Below are positions 7,080 to 11,874 of a DNA stretch of 11,874 nucleotides, in pieces (positions within the stretch are counted from its first letter, which is position 1; the number at the start of each line of letters is the position of its first letter). The stretch lies in NCBI GenBank assembly GCA_020351895.1, contig CP070672.1, positions 552,998 to 564,871 of the forward strand, written 5' to 3'. Under the pieces are notes generated by a model. It searched no databases, was not told where the DNA came from, and was given only the letters and a program-made list of their open reading frames with translations. The stretch comes from Thermoplasmata archaeon (GTDB taxonomy: Archaea; Thermoplasmatota; Thermoplasmata; GCA-020350865). Position numbers and translations under genes: made by a program.

Positions 7080-7084
7080 CCCCC
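7080..7084 (-). promoter_or_regulatory. Ribosome-binding site deciding the GTG start of the orphan gene
   Basis: GGGGG (within AAGGGGGATAAATAC) ends eight bases before GTG at 7071 on the minus strand. No comparable site precedes the longer TTG start. Confidence 0.5.
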
Positions 7085-7122
7085 TTTTTATTAATTATTC
7101 TTTTTTTATTAATTATTCTTTT
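7085..7122. repeat. 18-bp AT-rich tandem duplication in the orphan-gene leader
   Basis: The unit ATTAATTATTCTTTTTTT at 7090-7107 is followed at once by a second, almost identical copy at 7108-7122, with T-runs on the left side. It lies between the likely TATA boxes and the GTG start, so it would be part of the promoter and leader of the orphan gene on the minus strand. Confidence 0.8.
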
Positions 7123-7156
7123 AAACTGGTACCTATCTTTTAAACTGGTACCTACC
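7118..7156 (-). promoter_or_regulatory. 19-bp tandem duplication carrying two TATA-like boxes and two ACCTAYC sites
   Basis: The plus-strand unit CTTTTAAACTGGTACCTAT at 7118-7136 is repeated as CTTTTAAACTGGTACCTAC at 7137-7155. On the minus strand each copy reads GGTACCAGTTTAAAAG, a palindromic GGTACC followed by a TATA-like TTTAAAA. The nearer copy would start transcription about 25 bases before GTG 7071. This looks like a duplicated promoter or operator. The same ACCTATC/ACCTACC word recurs in both orientations before the divergent cytochrome gene at 7455-7481. Confidence 0.6.
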
Positions 7157-7430
7157 TTGACGAATTTATACTTTTCTAATACGAAATCAATCAAAAGTAC
7201 GACTAAAGCAGTTATAGAAAAAGAAAATTTGTACGTTTTTCGATGTATTTCTTTAAAAAAATGGAAAATAAGTCGAGTTCTAAAAAAATAATTAATCTCA
7301 TTTTTTATAAATTTTGATGCTAGGGTATTTATTGATGTTTAATTGGTGGCAAGAAATCACGAATATTATCAATTATAATCCAAAGCCATATCCAACGAAT
7401 TTCGTCTTAAATATTCCCGATTTAGTAATA
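7157..7430. other. Non-coding gap between the divergent orphan and nine-haem-motif cytochrome genes
   Basis: About 270 AT-rich bases with no convincing frame, ribosome-binding site or RNA gene. Several A/T runs could be TATA boxes or regulator sites, but none stands out. The total space between the two start codons is 416 bases, large for this compact genome region. Confidence 0.5.
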
Positions 7431-7433
7431 ATG

Positions 7434-7443
7434 TTTATATAAT
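7434..7443 (+). promoter_or_regulatory. TATA box of the multihaem cytochrome gene
   Basis: TTTATATAAT is a near-ideal archaeal TATA box. Transcription about 25 bases downstream would start near 7462, leaving a leader of about 25 bases before the GTG at 7488. Confidence 0.6.
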
Positions 7444-7454
7444 ATCATTTCAGT

Positions 7455-7481
7455 ACCTATCTCAAATTCTGATGGGTAGGT
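7455..7481 (+). promoter_or_regulatory. Inverted repeat overlapping the start site and ribosome-binding region
   Basis: ACCTATCT (7455-7462) can pair with GGGTAGGT (7474-7481) over eight positions, two of them G-T, with an 11-base loop. The right arm is the purine-rich region that, with the following GA, serves as ribosome-binding site (GGTGA, 7479-7483). In DNA it is an operator-like inverted repeat of the ACCTAYC word. As RNA it would hide the ribosome-binding site, but only if transcription starts before 7455, which the TATA position does not favour. Confidence 0.45.
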
Positions 7482-7487
7482 GATCAA

Positions 7488-9185
7488 GTGACGCGGAGAA
7501 ATGCGATATTGATATTTGGGATCTTGGCAATAATTGCCGTTATAGCGGTTGTTGCCGCAGCAGATCAGAATGATAGGGGAACGAGAGCAGGAGAAACATA
7601 TGTTGGCTCTGAGGAATGCAATAGCTGCAAACATGGCACCTCAACCAAAGAATATCTAAATTGGTCTGAGACTGCACACGGGATTGATTTTTCCAACTGG
7701 GATTACCATGGAGTTCCAACCAATAAATACACATATGGTGGTGGAAACGATACAACTGGTATGACCGGTTCATGCACACCATGCCATGTTGTGGGATACG
7801 ATCAGACCGATATTGGAGGCTTCGATCCAGCCCTACCATGGAATGATACATATAATCTCCCACTTCTTAGAATCGGTTGTGAAAACTGCCACGGACCCGG
7901 CAGCGCGCATATAGGTTCAACGTCGCCGAGTGATATCAATCTTGGACTTGACAGGTATGCAGAATCTTGTTTAGGCACAGAAGATGCGGAATGTCATTCT
8001 GGATATCGCCAGGGTGGAAATGAATCGATTGGCGGTTGGACTCAATCTGTGCATGGCCCAGCCGATGATATCGCCGATCCAGAAAGTGAAGAGGGATCAT
8101 TAAACAAATATTGTGCCCGGTGCAAGGACCCATCGAATTTTGTCGAAGGAGCATCCCGGGATGATTCTTATGATATATCAGAATTCAGGGGAATCACTTG
8201 CGGAGACTGTCACGACCTTCATCCTGATCCCGCAAATACCCATGAATATCAATTAAGATGGGATGTTGAAGAAACATGTGATGCTTGCCATAATGGTGGC
8301 CATCATGAAACAATGAGAACAACAGAACTTTCCGGTGAACCCTCTGTCAACCGCACCGATTACCCATACATGGACGAGGTTTCTTGTGTCGAGTGCCATA
8401 TGTGGAGCTCACCACGGGATCTGCGAGGCACAGAATACGAGCATCAGGGCCATGACTTTTCAGCTACAATCGATGCATGCTTGGAGTGCCACTCAACAAT
8501 ATTTGAGGACATCCCGGATACTGATGATACTGTAAATTGGACAGCATGGGAAGAAGATTATGCCGAAGTTTACGAGGAATGGGAACATGTGGTCGAGGCT
8601 GCACAGGAAAGACACGAAGACCTCATCTTCATAATTGAAGGCGATGAAACAACCGATGGACTTCTTGATGAGGTAGAAGAATTAATGGAAGTTGCCGAAG
8701 ACAACGGCACATGGACAGACCACCTTGAGGAGTTGTTCGAACAGGCTGAGTTTGACTACGAACTAGCTGAGCACAATTCCCACGGTGCACATAACCCAGC
8801 ATACGGAATTGCACTGCTGAATGCCGCGATAGACGGATTCGAGGAAATCATCGAGGAGCTGGAAATGGGAACCGTTAAGGGCTGGGTGACTGACAAAAAT
8901 GATGCCGCAGTAGCAGACGCATACATTAATGTAAACGGACATGGTATGAAAACAGATTCAGATGGTATGTATATGCTGATGGTGGAACCTGGAACATACG
9001 ATGTCTCAGCTTTCATAATGGGAACAGAAGAAAAGATAGCCGCTGATGTTGTAATTCACTCGGCAGCCGTTGTTGTCCAGAATTTCACATTGGCTCCAGA
9101 TTTCGACGGTGACGGAACAGCAGATACAACAGATACTGACGACGAAGGTGATGGTGTCGCTGAAAAAGCTGATGACTACCCCTAA
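7488..9185 (+). CDS. Secreted multihaem cytochrome c with CXXCK motifs, ended early by an in-frame TAA
   Basis: From GTG at 7488, the frame gives 565 residues. A signal peptide or N-terminal helix (MTRRNAILIFGILAIIAVIA) leads to nine possible haem sites. Six are CXXCH, with first Cys at 96, 131, 238, 264, 300 and 331. Two are CXXCK (C44 CNSCK, C209 CARCK), the motif known from the active-site haem of NrfA nitrite reductase. One is a long C161-x7-C169-H170. Residues 350-460 are helical and acidic, with a SHGAHNPAYGIALLNAA segment recalling the C-terminal helices of NrfA/HAO-type cytochromes. A carboxypeptidase-regulatory-like beta domain follows (462-535, GTVKGWVTD to QNFTLAP), then calcium-binding type DFDGDGTAD repeats. 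TAA at 9183 cuts the frame inside these repeats; the next 108 codons stay open. The likely role is external electron transfer or small-molecule reduction; the substrate is unknown. Confidence 0.85.
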   Translation: MTRRNAILIFGILAIIAVIAVVAAADQNDRGTRAGETYVGSEECNSCKHGTSTKEYLNWSETAHGIDFSNWDYHGVPTNKYTYGGGNDTTGMTGSCTPCHVVGYDQTDIGGFDPALPWNDTYNLPLLRIGCENCHGPGSAHIGSTSPSDINLGLDRYAESCLGTEDAECHSGYRQGGNESIGGWTQSVHGPADDIADPESEEGSLNKYCARCKDPSNFVEGASRDDSYDISEFRGITCGDCHDLHPDPANTHEYQLRWDVEETCDACHNGGHHETMRTTELSGEPSVNRTDYPYMDEVSCVECHMWSSPRDLRGTEYEHQGHDFSATIDACLECHSTIFEDIPDTDDTVNWTAWEEDYAEVYEEWEHVVEAAQERHEDLIFIIEGDETTDGLLDEVEELMEVAEDNGTWTDHLEELFEQAEFDYELAEHNSHGAHNPAYGIALLNAAIDGFEEIIEELEMGTVKGWVTDKNDAAVADAYINVNGHGMKTDSDGMYMLMVEPGTYDVSAFIMGTEEKIAADVVIHSAAVVVQNFTLAPDFDGDGTADTTDTDDEGDGVAEKADDYP

Positions 9186-9509
9186 AATCCACCAGAATGG
9201 AAGGACACAGACGGTGATGGTACAGGCGATAACACTGATACCGATGACGATGGTGATGGAGTTCCTGACATAGAAGACGCTGCTCCATGGGATGCAACAA
9301 TAGACACAAAAGTGGCTGATATCGGAGAAAAAGATGAGGAAGAGGCGGATACCACTATGTATCTGGCTCTAATCATTGTGCTAATCATCATCATTGTGAT
9401 CCTCATAGTGATGATGGCAATGAAAGGAAAGGGCAAACCAGCACCAATGCCACCAGAGGAACCGCCAGCAGAAGAGGCTGAAGAAGAGGTCATAGAAGAG
9501 GAAGCATAA
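9186..9509 (+). pseudogene. Detached C-terminus of the multihaem cytochrome: DxDGDG repeat and membrane anchor
   Basis: The frame of the cytochrome gene continues without another stop for 107 codons after the TAA at 9183-9185. It encodes NPPEWKDTDGDGTGDN, a second DTDDDGDGVPD repeat, an acidic linker, a membrane helix (YLALIIVLIIIIVILIVMMA) and a Lys then Pro/Glu-rich tail. This is the expected end of a surface protein anchored by its C-terminus. Repeat proteins of this kind often read DDYPLNPPEW at this place, so the stop most likely replaces a Leu codon (TTA to TAA). GTG at 9312 and ATG at 9357 could start a short peptide, but neither has a well-spaced ribosome-binding site. I read it as part of one gene of 9,509-7,488+1 = 2,022 bases, broken by one base change or a sequence error. 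Confidence 0.75.
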
Positions 9510-9513
9510 ACCT

Positions 9514-9549
9514 CTTTTTTCTCTTTTTATTTTTCTTTTTCTTATTTGT
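9514..9549 (+). terminator. T-rich terminator after the multihaem cytochrome
   Basis: Several T-runs of five or six bases, broken by C, start four bases after the TAA at 9509. That the terminator sits here and not after the internal TAA fits the whole 2-kb region being one transcription unit. Confidence 0.6.
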
Positions 9550-9726
9550 TTGAGTTAAGACTCTGTCGCTCCTAAATCTTTGAATTCTGAGATCTCCTTC
9601 ATAAATCCTATTTCGGTCAATCTTTCGGATAAAAAGCTTTTATCAAAGGTAAAAACAAATAAATACTGTGTAATGATTATGCGACCTTTGGGGCAATTCA
9701 CAAGGGGTATGGTATTGGAACTGAAA
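9550..9726. other. Gap before tatC with possible promoter
   Basis: About 180 bases. AAATAAATAC at 9657-9666 is a TATA-like box that would start transcription near 9687, shortly before the two likely tatC start codons (9709, 9727). A second AT-rich stretch lies at 9630-9643. The open frame upstream of 9709 does not look like protein, and no small gene is convincing on either strand. Confidence 0.4.
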
Positions 9727-10506
9727 ATGAGCTTTTGGGAGCATTTGGAGGAGTTAAGAAAACGTCTCATAATCATATTTGCAACTGTAATCATTCTATT
9801 TGTGTACTTCTTTGCTTTCGGATACAGCTCCACCAGTATCGGGGGAATAACCCTTGTTTATCCCATACCTACCATGGATGACTCGATATCAGCGGTTTTC
9901 TTTAGGAAAATTCTTGATGATTTGGTACCTGCCACAGTAAATGGACAGCCCATTGAGGTCTATGCTGGGCTGACAGGAGGCATGGTCACCTTATTCTATG
10001 TTTCGATTTTCCTAGCCCTGATTTTTGCCATGCCTCTTATAGTACATCAATTATGGTCCTTCTTTGCACCCGGGCTGTATTCACACGAAAAGAGACTTAT
10101 AATGAAGATGGTTTTTCCAGCATTTGCACTGTTTTTAATCGGCTGCTTATTCGCGTATATGATAATTATTCCGTTCATAATTAAATTTCTTATAGATGTA
10201 ATATTTGCGGTTGGAGGAGAGCCGTTAGTAACAGTTGAAGATCTGATAACTTTCATCCTTTTGTTTACACTGGCCTTTGGTATTGTTTTTGAATTGCCCA
10301 TAATAATGGCGGGAATCACGAAACTGGGAGTTATAGAGCCTCAGTTTTGGAAGGAAAATTGGAGGTGGGCCCTAATCGGATCCCTCCTCTTCGGAGGTGT
10401 AATCACACCAGACGGAAGTGGGATAACTCAATTGATGGTGGCAATTCCTATGATGGTATTGTATGCTATCGGGTATCTGGTATCCAAAAGAATGAGAAAA
10501 GGTTAA
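9727..10506 (+). CDS. tatC: Twin-arginine translocase subunit TatC
   Basis: TatC is the receptor of the Tat pathway, which exports folded proteins bearing a twin-arginine signal. The start at 9727 gives 259 residues beginning MSFWEHLEELRKRL, the normal family N-terminus; an ATG at 9709 would add six residues, and the frame is open further upstream. Six membrane helices are visible. The first external loop is long (about residues 33-85, with LVYPIPTM), as in archaeal TatC. The motif SFFAPGLYSHEKR at 111-123 is the conserved cytoplasmic loop, whose Glu121 matches the essential signal-peptide-binding Glu of bacterial TatC. FELPIIM and a late GGVITPDGSG are also typical. The tatA gene follows 41 bases later. 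Confidence 0.93.
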   Translation: MSFWEHLEELRKRLIIIFATVIILFVYFFAFGYSSTSIGGITLVYPIPTMDDSISAVFFRKILDDLVPATVNGQPIEVYAGLTGGMVTLFYVSIFLALIFAMPLIVHQLWSFFAPGLYSHEKRLIMKMVFPAFALFLIGCLFAYMIIIPFIIKFLIDVIFAVGGEPLVTVEDLITFILLFTLAFGIVFELPIIMAGITKLGVIEPQFWKENWRWALIGSLLFGGVITPDGSGITQLMVAIPMMVLYAIGYLVSKRMRKG

Positions 10507-10534
10507 ATACAGGTGATATAGATAACGTGAAAAC

Positions 10535-10541
10535 GGAGTGA
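10535..10541 (+). promoter_or_regulatory. Ribosome-binding site of tatA
   Basis: GGAGTGA stands six bases before the ATG at 10548 and supports that start. Confidence 0.5.
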
Positions 10542-10547
10542 AAACCT

Positions 10548-10823
10548 ATGCAAGGATTAGAATGGATAATACTACTCATCGCTTTGGTGGTAATATTCGC
10601 TTTTGGTGGTAAGAAACTACCTGAGTTGGCAAGAAGCCTTGGAAGAGCAAAGGGTGAATTTGAACGAGGGAAAATGGAAATCGAGAGGGAACTGAGAGAC
10701 GAAAGATCCAAAGATTTAAAAAAAGAGGAAGGAGACATCGTAAAGGCCGCACAGGATCTCGGAATCGACACACAGGGCAAGTCAGAAGAGGAACTCAAGA
10801 AGGAGATCAAGGAAAAACTGTAG
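10548..10823 (+). CDS. tatA: Twin-arginine translocase pore subunit TatA
   Basis: The 91-residue protein has the TatA/TatE layout: a short N-terminal membrane helix (about 4-18, GLEWIILLIALVVIFAF), the hinge FGGKKLPELAR at 19-29, then an amphipathic and highly charged helix (SLGRAKGEFERGKMEIERE) and a Lys/Glu-rich tail. The Phe-Gly pair at the hinge and the Leu-Pro are the family hallmarks. TatA oligomers form the export path after TatC binds the substrate. No separate TatB is present, as is usual in archaea. It lies 41 bases downstream of tatC and is probably co-transcribed. Confidence 0.93.
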   Translation: MQGLEWIILLIALVVIFAFGGKKLPELARSLGRAKGEFERGKMEIERELRDERSKDLKKEEGDIVKAAQDLGIDTQGKSEEELKKEIKEKL

Positions 10824-10870
10824 TTGCTTGTGATAATCTTCAATATCTTCTTTGTACCCGTGTCTATTCC

Positions 10871-10877
10871 TCTTTTT
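10871..10877 (+). terminator. Possible T-run terminator after tatA
   Basis: TCTTTTT lies about 48 bases after the tatA stop, just before the end of the convergent mobA-like gene. It is short and the call is tentative. Confidence 0.3.
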
Positions 10878-10901
10878 AGTCATTCAATATAAATATCATG
10901 A

Positions 10902-11522
10902 TCATTTCTTATTGCGAGTTCTAATAAAAATACTAGAAGCTTTTGTTAAATCTTGAAAGGAGTTTATATTAACGAAAGAATAAAGATTCGGATCTATATC
11001 CTTTATATCCTCCTCAGTAAACTCTCTTATATTCAGATATTTGAAGGTGTCCTGAAACCGACATTTCCCTTCTGCAAGAATGTTCTTTATAGCAGATAGC
11101 ATGGCATCTTTTTTGTAAACACCATGTAGAGGTTCCCAGTATGAACCGATTAATGGAACAGCTCCATCGGCTCCATTTGCCTTATCAAAAAGCCTTTGAT
11201 AAAGTTCGCTTTTTATGAGGGGTGAATCACAGGGTGATAGAGCCACATATTCTCCCTTTACCTGCGTAAATGATGAGAGAATCCCAGAAATCGGTCCTAA
11301 ATCTGGTATTTCATCAGTCACTATTTCTACATTTTGACCGAAATATTCTTTTAATGGAGTTGTCTCTTCATTACACGAAACTGATATTATTAACTCCTCG
11401 GTTACATTTTTTAAAATGCTGTATGGCCAATAAATAAGGGGTTTACCGTGAAAAAGTATGATACATTTATCAATACCCATCCTTGTGCTCTTTCCACCGG
11501 CAAGAATCACCGCAGATTTCAT
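10902..11522 (-). CDS. mobA: MobA-like molybdenum cofactor guanylyltransferase
   Basis: MobA joins GMP to molybdopterin to make the guanine-dinucleotide cofactor used by DMSO-reductase-type enzymes. The ATG at 11522 gives 206 residues beginning MKSAVILAGGKSTRMGIDK, the exact nucleotide-binding LAGGxSxRMGxDK motif of the family. A longer frame to 11606 adds 28 residues unlike the family and is rejected. GPISG at 76-80 matches the family's GPLxGI. LSPCDSP at 95-101 places Asp99 where the metal-binding Asp of the usual DxP occurs. ATTTATTTAG on the minus strand lies about 28 bases before the ATG, which suggests a leaderless transcript. It is convergent with tatA. Other nucleotidyltransferases of the MobA-like superfamily cannot be fully excluded. 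Confidence 0.82.
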   Translation of the reverse strand: MKSAVILAGGKSTRMGIDKCIILFHGKPLIYWPYSILKNVTEELIISVSCNEETTPLKEYFGQNVEIVTDEIPDLGPISGILSSFTQVKGEYVALSPCDSPLIKSELYQRLFDKANGADGAVPLIGSYWEPLHGVYKKDAMLSAIKNILAEGKCRFQDTFKYLNIREFTEEDIKDIDPNLYSFVNINSFQDLTKASSIFIRTRNKK

Positions 11523-11544
11523 ATGACTTGAATAAATTGTGGGA

Positions 11545-11556
11545 CTAAATAAATAT
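11545..11556 (-). promoter_or_regulatory. TATA box of the mobA-like gene, leaderless type
   Basis: On the minus strand ATATTTATTTAG is centred about 28 bases before the ATG at 11522. Archaeal transcripts start about 25 bases after the TATA box, so the start codon would be at or next to the transcript end. No ribosome-binding site is visible, which agrees. Confidence 0.5.
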
Positions 11557-11651
11557 CGACCCGATTTAGACAATACAAGGATCAAAGCGATTATCCAATG
11601 ATGCAAGGGAGTATTTTTTATGAAAGATGATCTATGATATTCGATAATGAG

Positions 11652-11693
11652 ATTGGGAGATAATCAATTATATTATCAATATTTCTCACCAAT
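11652..11693. repeat. Imperfect inverted repeat between the second regulator gene and mobA
   Basis: ATTGGGAGA (11652-11660) and TCTCACCAAT (11684-11693) can pair with one bulged base around an AT-rich centre of 23 bases. It lies just after the end of the partial regulator gene, so it may be a transcript-end structure or a regulator site. Confidence 0.35.
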
Positions 11694-11696
11694 CGA

Positions 11697-11719
11697 ATGA
11701 ATCGAGTCTCGAGATTCAT
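11697..11719. repeat. Short inverted repeat at the end of the second regulator gene
   Basis: ATGAATC (11697-11703) and GATTCAT (11713-11719) flank a nine-base centre containing CTCGA. The right arm overlaps the stop codon of the partial regulator gene. It could form a hairpin in that transcript, though no T-run follows directly. Confidence 0.3.
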
Positions 11720-11874
11720 ATTCCTGTCCAAGGAACACCTTTGTGGGCCTTCATCACGATCTGGGTGTTGGTCTCGATAATTCCATCAACGCCGAGGAAG
11801 TAGTCTAAAAATTCATGCATCCCGCCCATTGAACTGAATAATGTAACACACAGAAGGTCGTACTCACCAGTGAC
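11716..11874 (-). CDS. Second Lrp/AsnC-family regulator, C-terminal end (partial)
   Basis: The last 52 residues of a protein are read from the window edge to TGA at 11716-11718. They start VTGEYDLLCVTLFSSMGGMH and end HKGVPWTGI. TGEYDLL is the conserved effector-binding turn of the RAM domain in Lrp/AsnC regulators. The rest (FLDYFLGVDGIIETNTQIVMK) is its last helix and strand. The ending KxxKGVPWTGI resembles the end of the regulator at 5992-6561 (KSFKACPWSGL), so the two are members of the same archaeal subgroup. The DNA-binding part lies outside the window. It reads toward the mobA-like gene but with about 190 bases between and an apparent own promoter for mobA. Confidence 0.85.
   Translation of the reverse strand, partial: VTGEYDLLCVTLFSSMGGMHEFLDYFLGVDGIIETNTQIVMKAHKGVPWTGI

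Noticed and set aside
7085..7156. CRISPR-like repeats
   Set aside because: Two different units, each present only twice and without spacers, are simple tandem duplications.
7072..7194. N-terminal extension of the orphan protein to a TTG at 7194
   Set aside because: It would translate the tandem promoter repeats (giving RIINKKRIINKK). The 19-base repeat period is not a multiple of three, and the GTG at 7071 has a well-placed GGGGG site.
7361..7380. AT-rich word ATATTATCAAT also found near 11671
   Set aside because: The match is short and purely A/T-rich apart from one C, so it can easily arise by chance in this composition.
9182..9493. 103-residue Ser-rich minus-strand frame
   Set aside because: It is the mirror of the Asp-rich repeats and Glu-rich tail of the cytochrome; composition explains the open frame.
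9555..9833. 92-residue minus-strand frame opposite the start of tatC
   Set aside because: Most of it is the antisense of the TatC N-terminus. The C-terminal part outside tatC reads somewhat like protein, but it has no ribosome-binding site and no recognisable family.
11523..11606. 28-residue N-terminal extension of the mobA-like protein
   Set aside because: The family motif LAGGxSxRMG starts a few residues after the ATG at 11522, and the TATA-like box of that gene lies inside the extension.

Overview
The window looks like a piece of an archaeal genome, most likely Thermoplasmatota or a close relative. The reasons are Shine-Dalgarno sites of the GGTGA/GGAGG type, TATA-type promoters including at least one apparently leaderless one, short T-rich terminators, two Lrp/AsnC-type regulators, an ADP-forming acyl-CoA synthetase-like protein, an archaeal-style TatC with a long external loop, and a secreted cytochrome with DxDGDG repeats and a C-terminal membrane anchor carrying a Pro/Glu-rich tail. 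Base composition is moderately AT-rich. The phylum is an inference from style, not from a marker gene.

Layout. Positions 1-537 (-) hold the N-terminal part of a CoA-binding, ADP-forming acyl-CoA synthetase-like protein. From about 659 to 3455 (+) runs a tightly packed System I cytochrome c maturation operon, ccmA-ccmB-ccmC-ccmD-ccmE. Its genes overlap by 1-14 bases, and it includes a 49-residue ccmD. CcmE is the unusual form that ends in Cys-x3-Tyr instead of His-x3-Tyr. Next, on the minus strand, come a secreted five-haem cytochrome with a C-terminal fibronectin III domain (3535-5808), an Lrp/AsnC regulator (5992-6561) and a 161-residue orphan protein (6586-7071). The last two form a small operon whose promoter carries two adjacent tandem duplications. 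Divergent from these is a second secreted multihaem cytochrome (7488-9185, +). It has six CXXCH, two CXXCK and one CX7CH motif. An in-frame TAA at 9183-9185 separates it from its own C-terminal DxDGDG repeats and membrane anchor (9186-9509). Then come tatC and tatA (+), a mobA-like molybdenum cofactor guanylyltransferase (-), and the end of a second Lrp/AsnC regulator (-).

Together the window reads as a respiratory and export neighbourhood. The Ccm proteins attach haem to apocytochromes outside the membrane. Two large extracytoplasmic multihaem cytochromes are the probable clients and may carry electrons to an external acceptor. The regulator and the orphan protein between them are candidates for controlling them. 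The Tat translocase and MobA suggest that the same organism exports folded, probably molybdenum-containing, redox enzymes. No ccmF, ccmG or ccmH is present in the window, and no RNA gene, insertion sequence or CRISPR array was seen.
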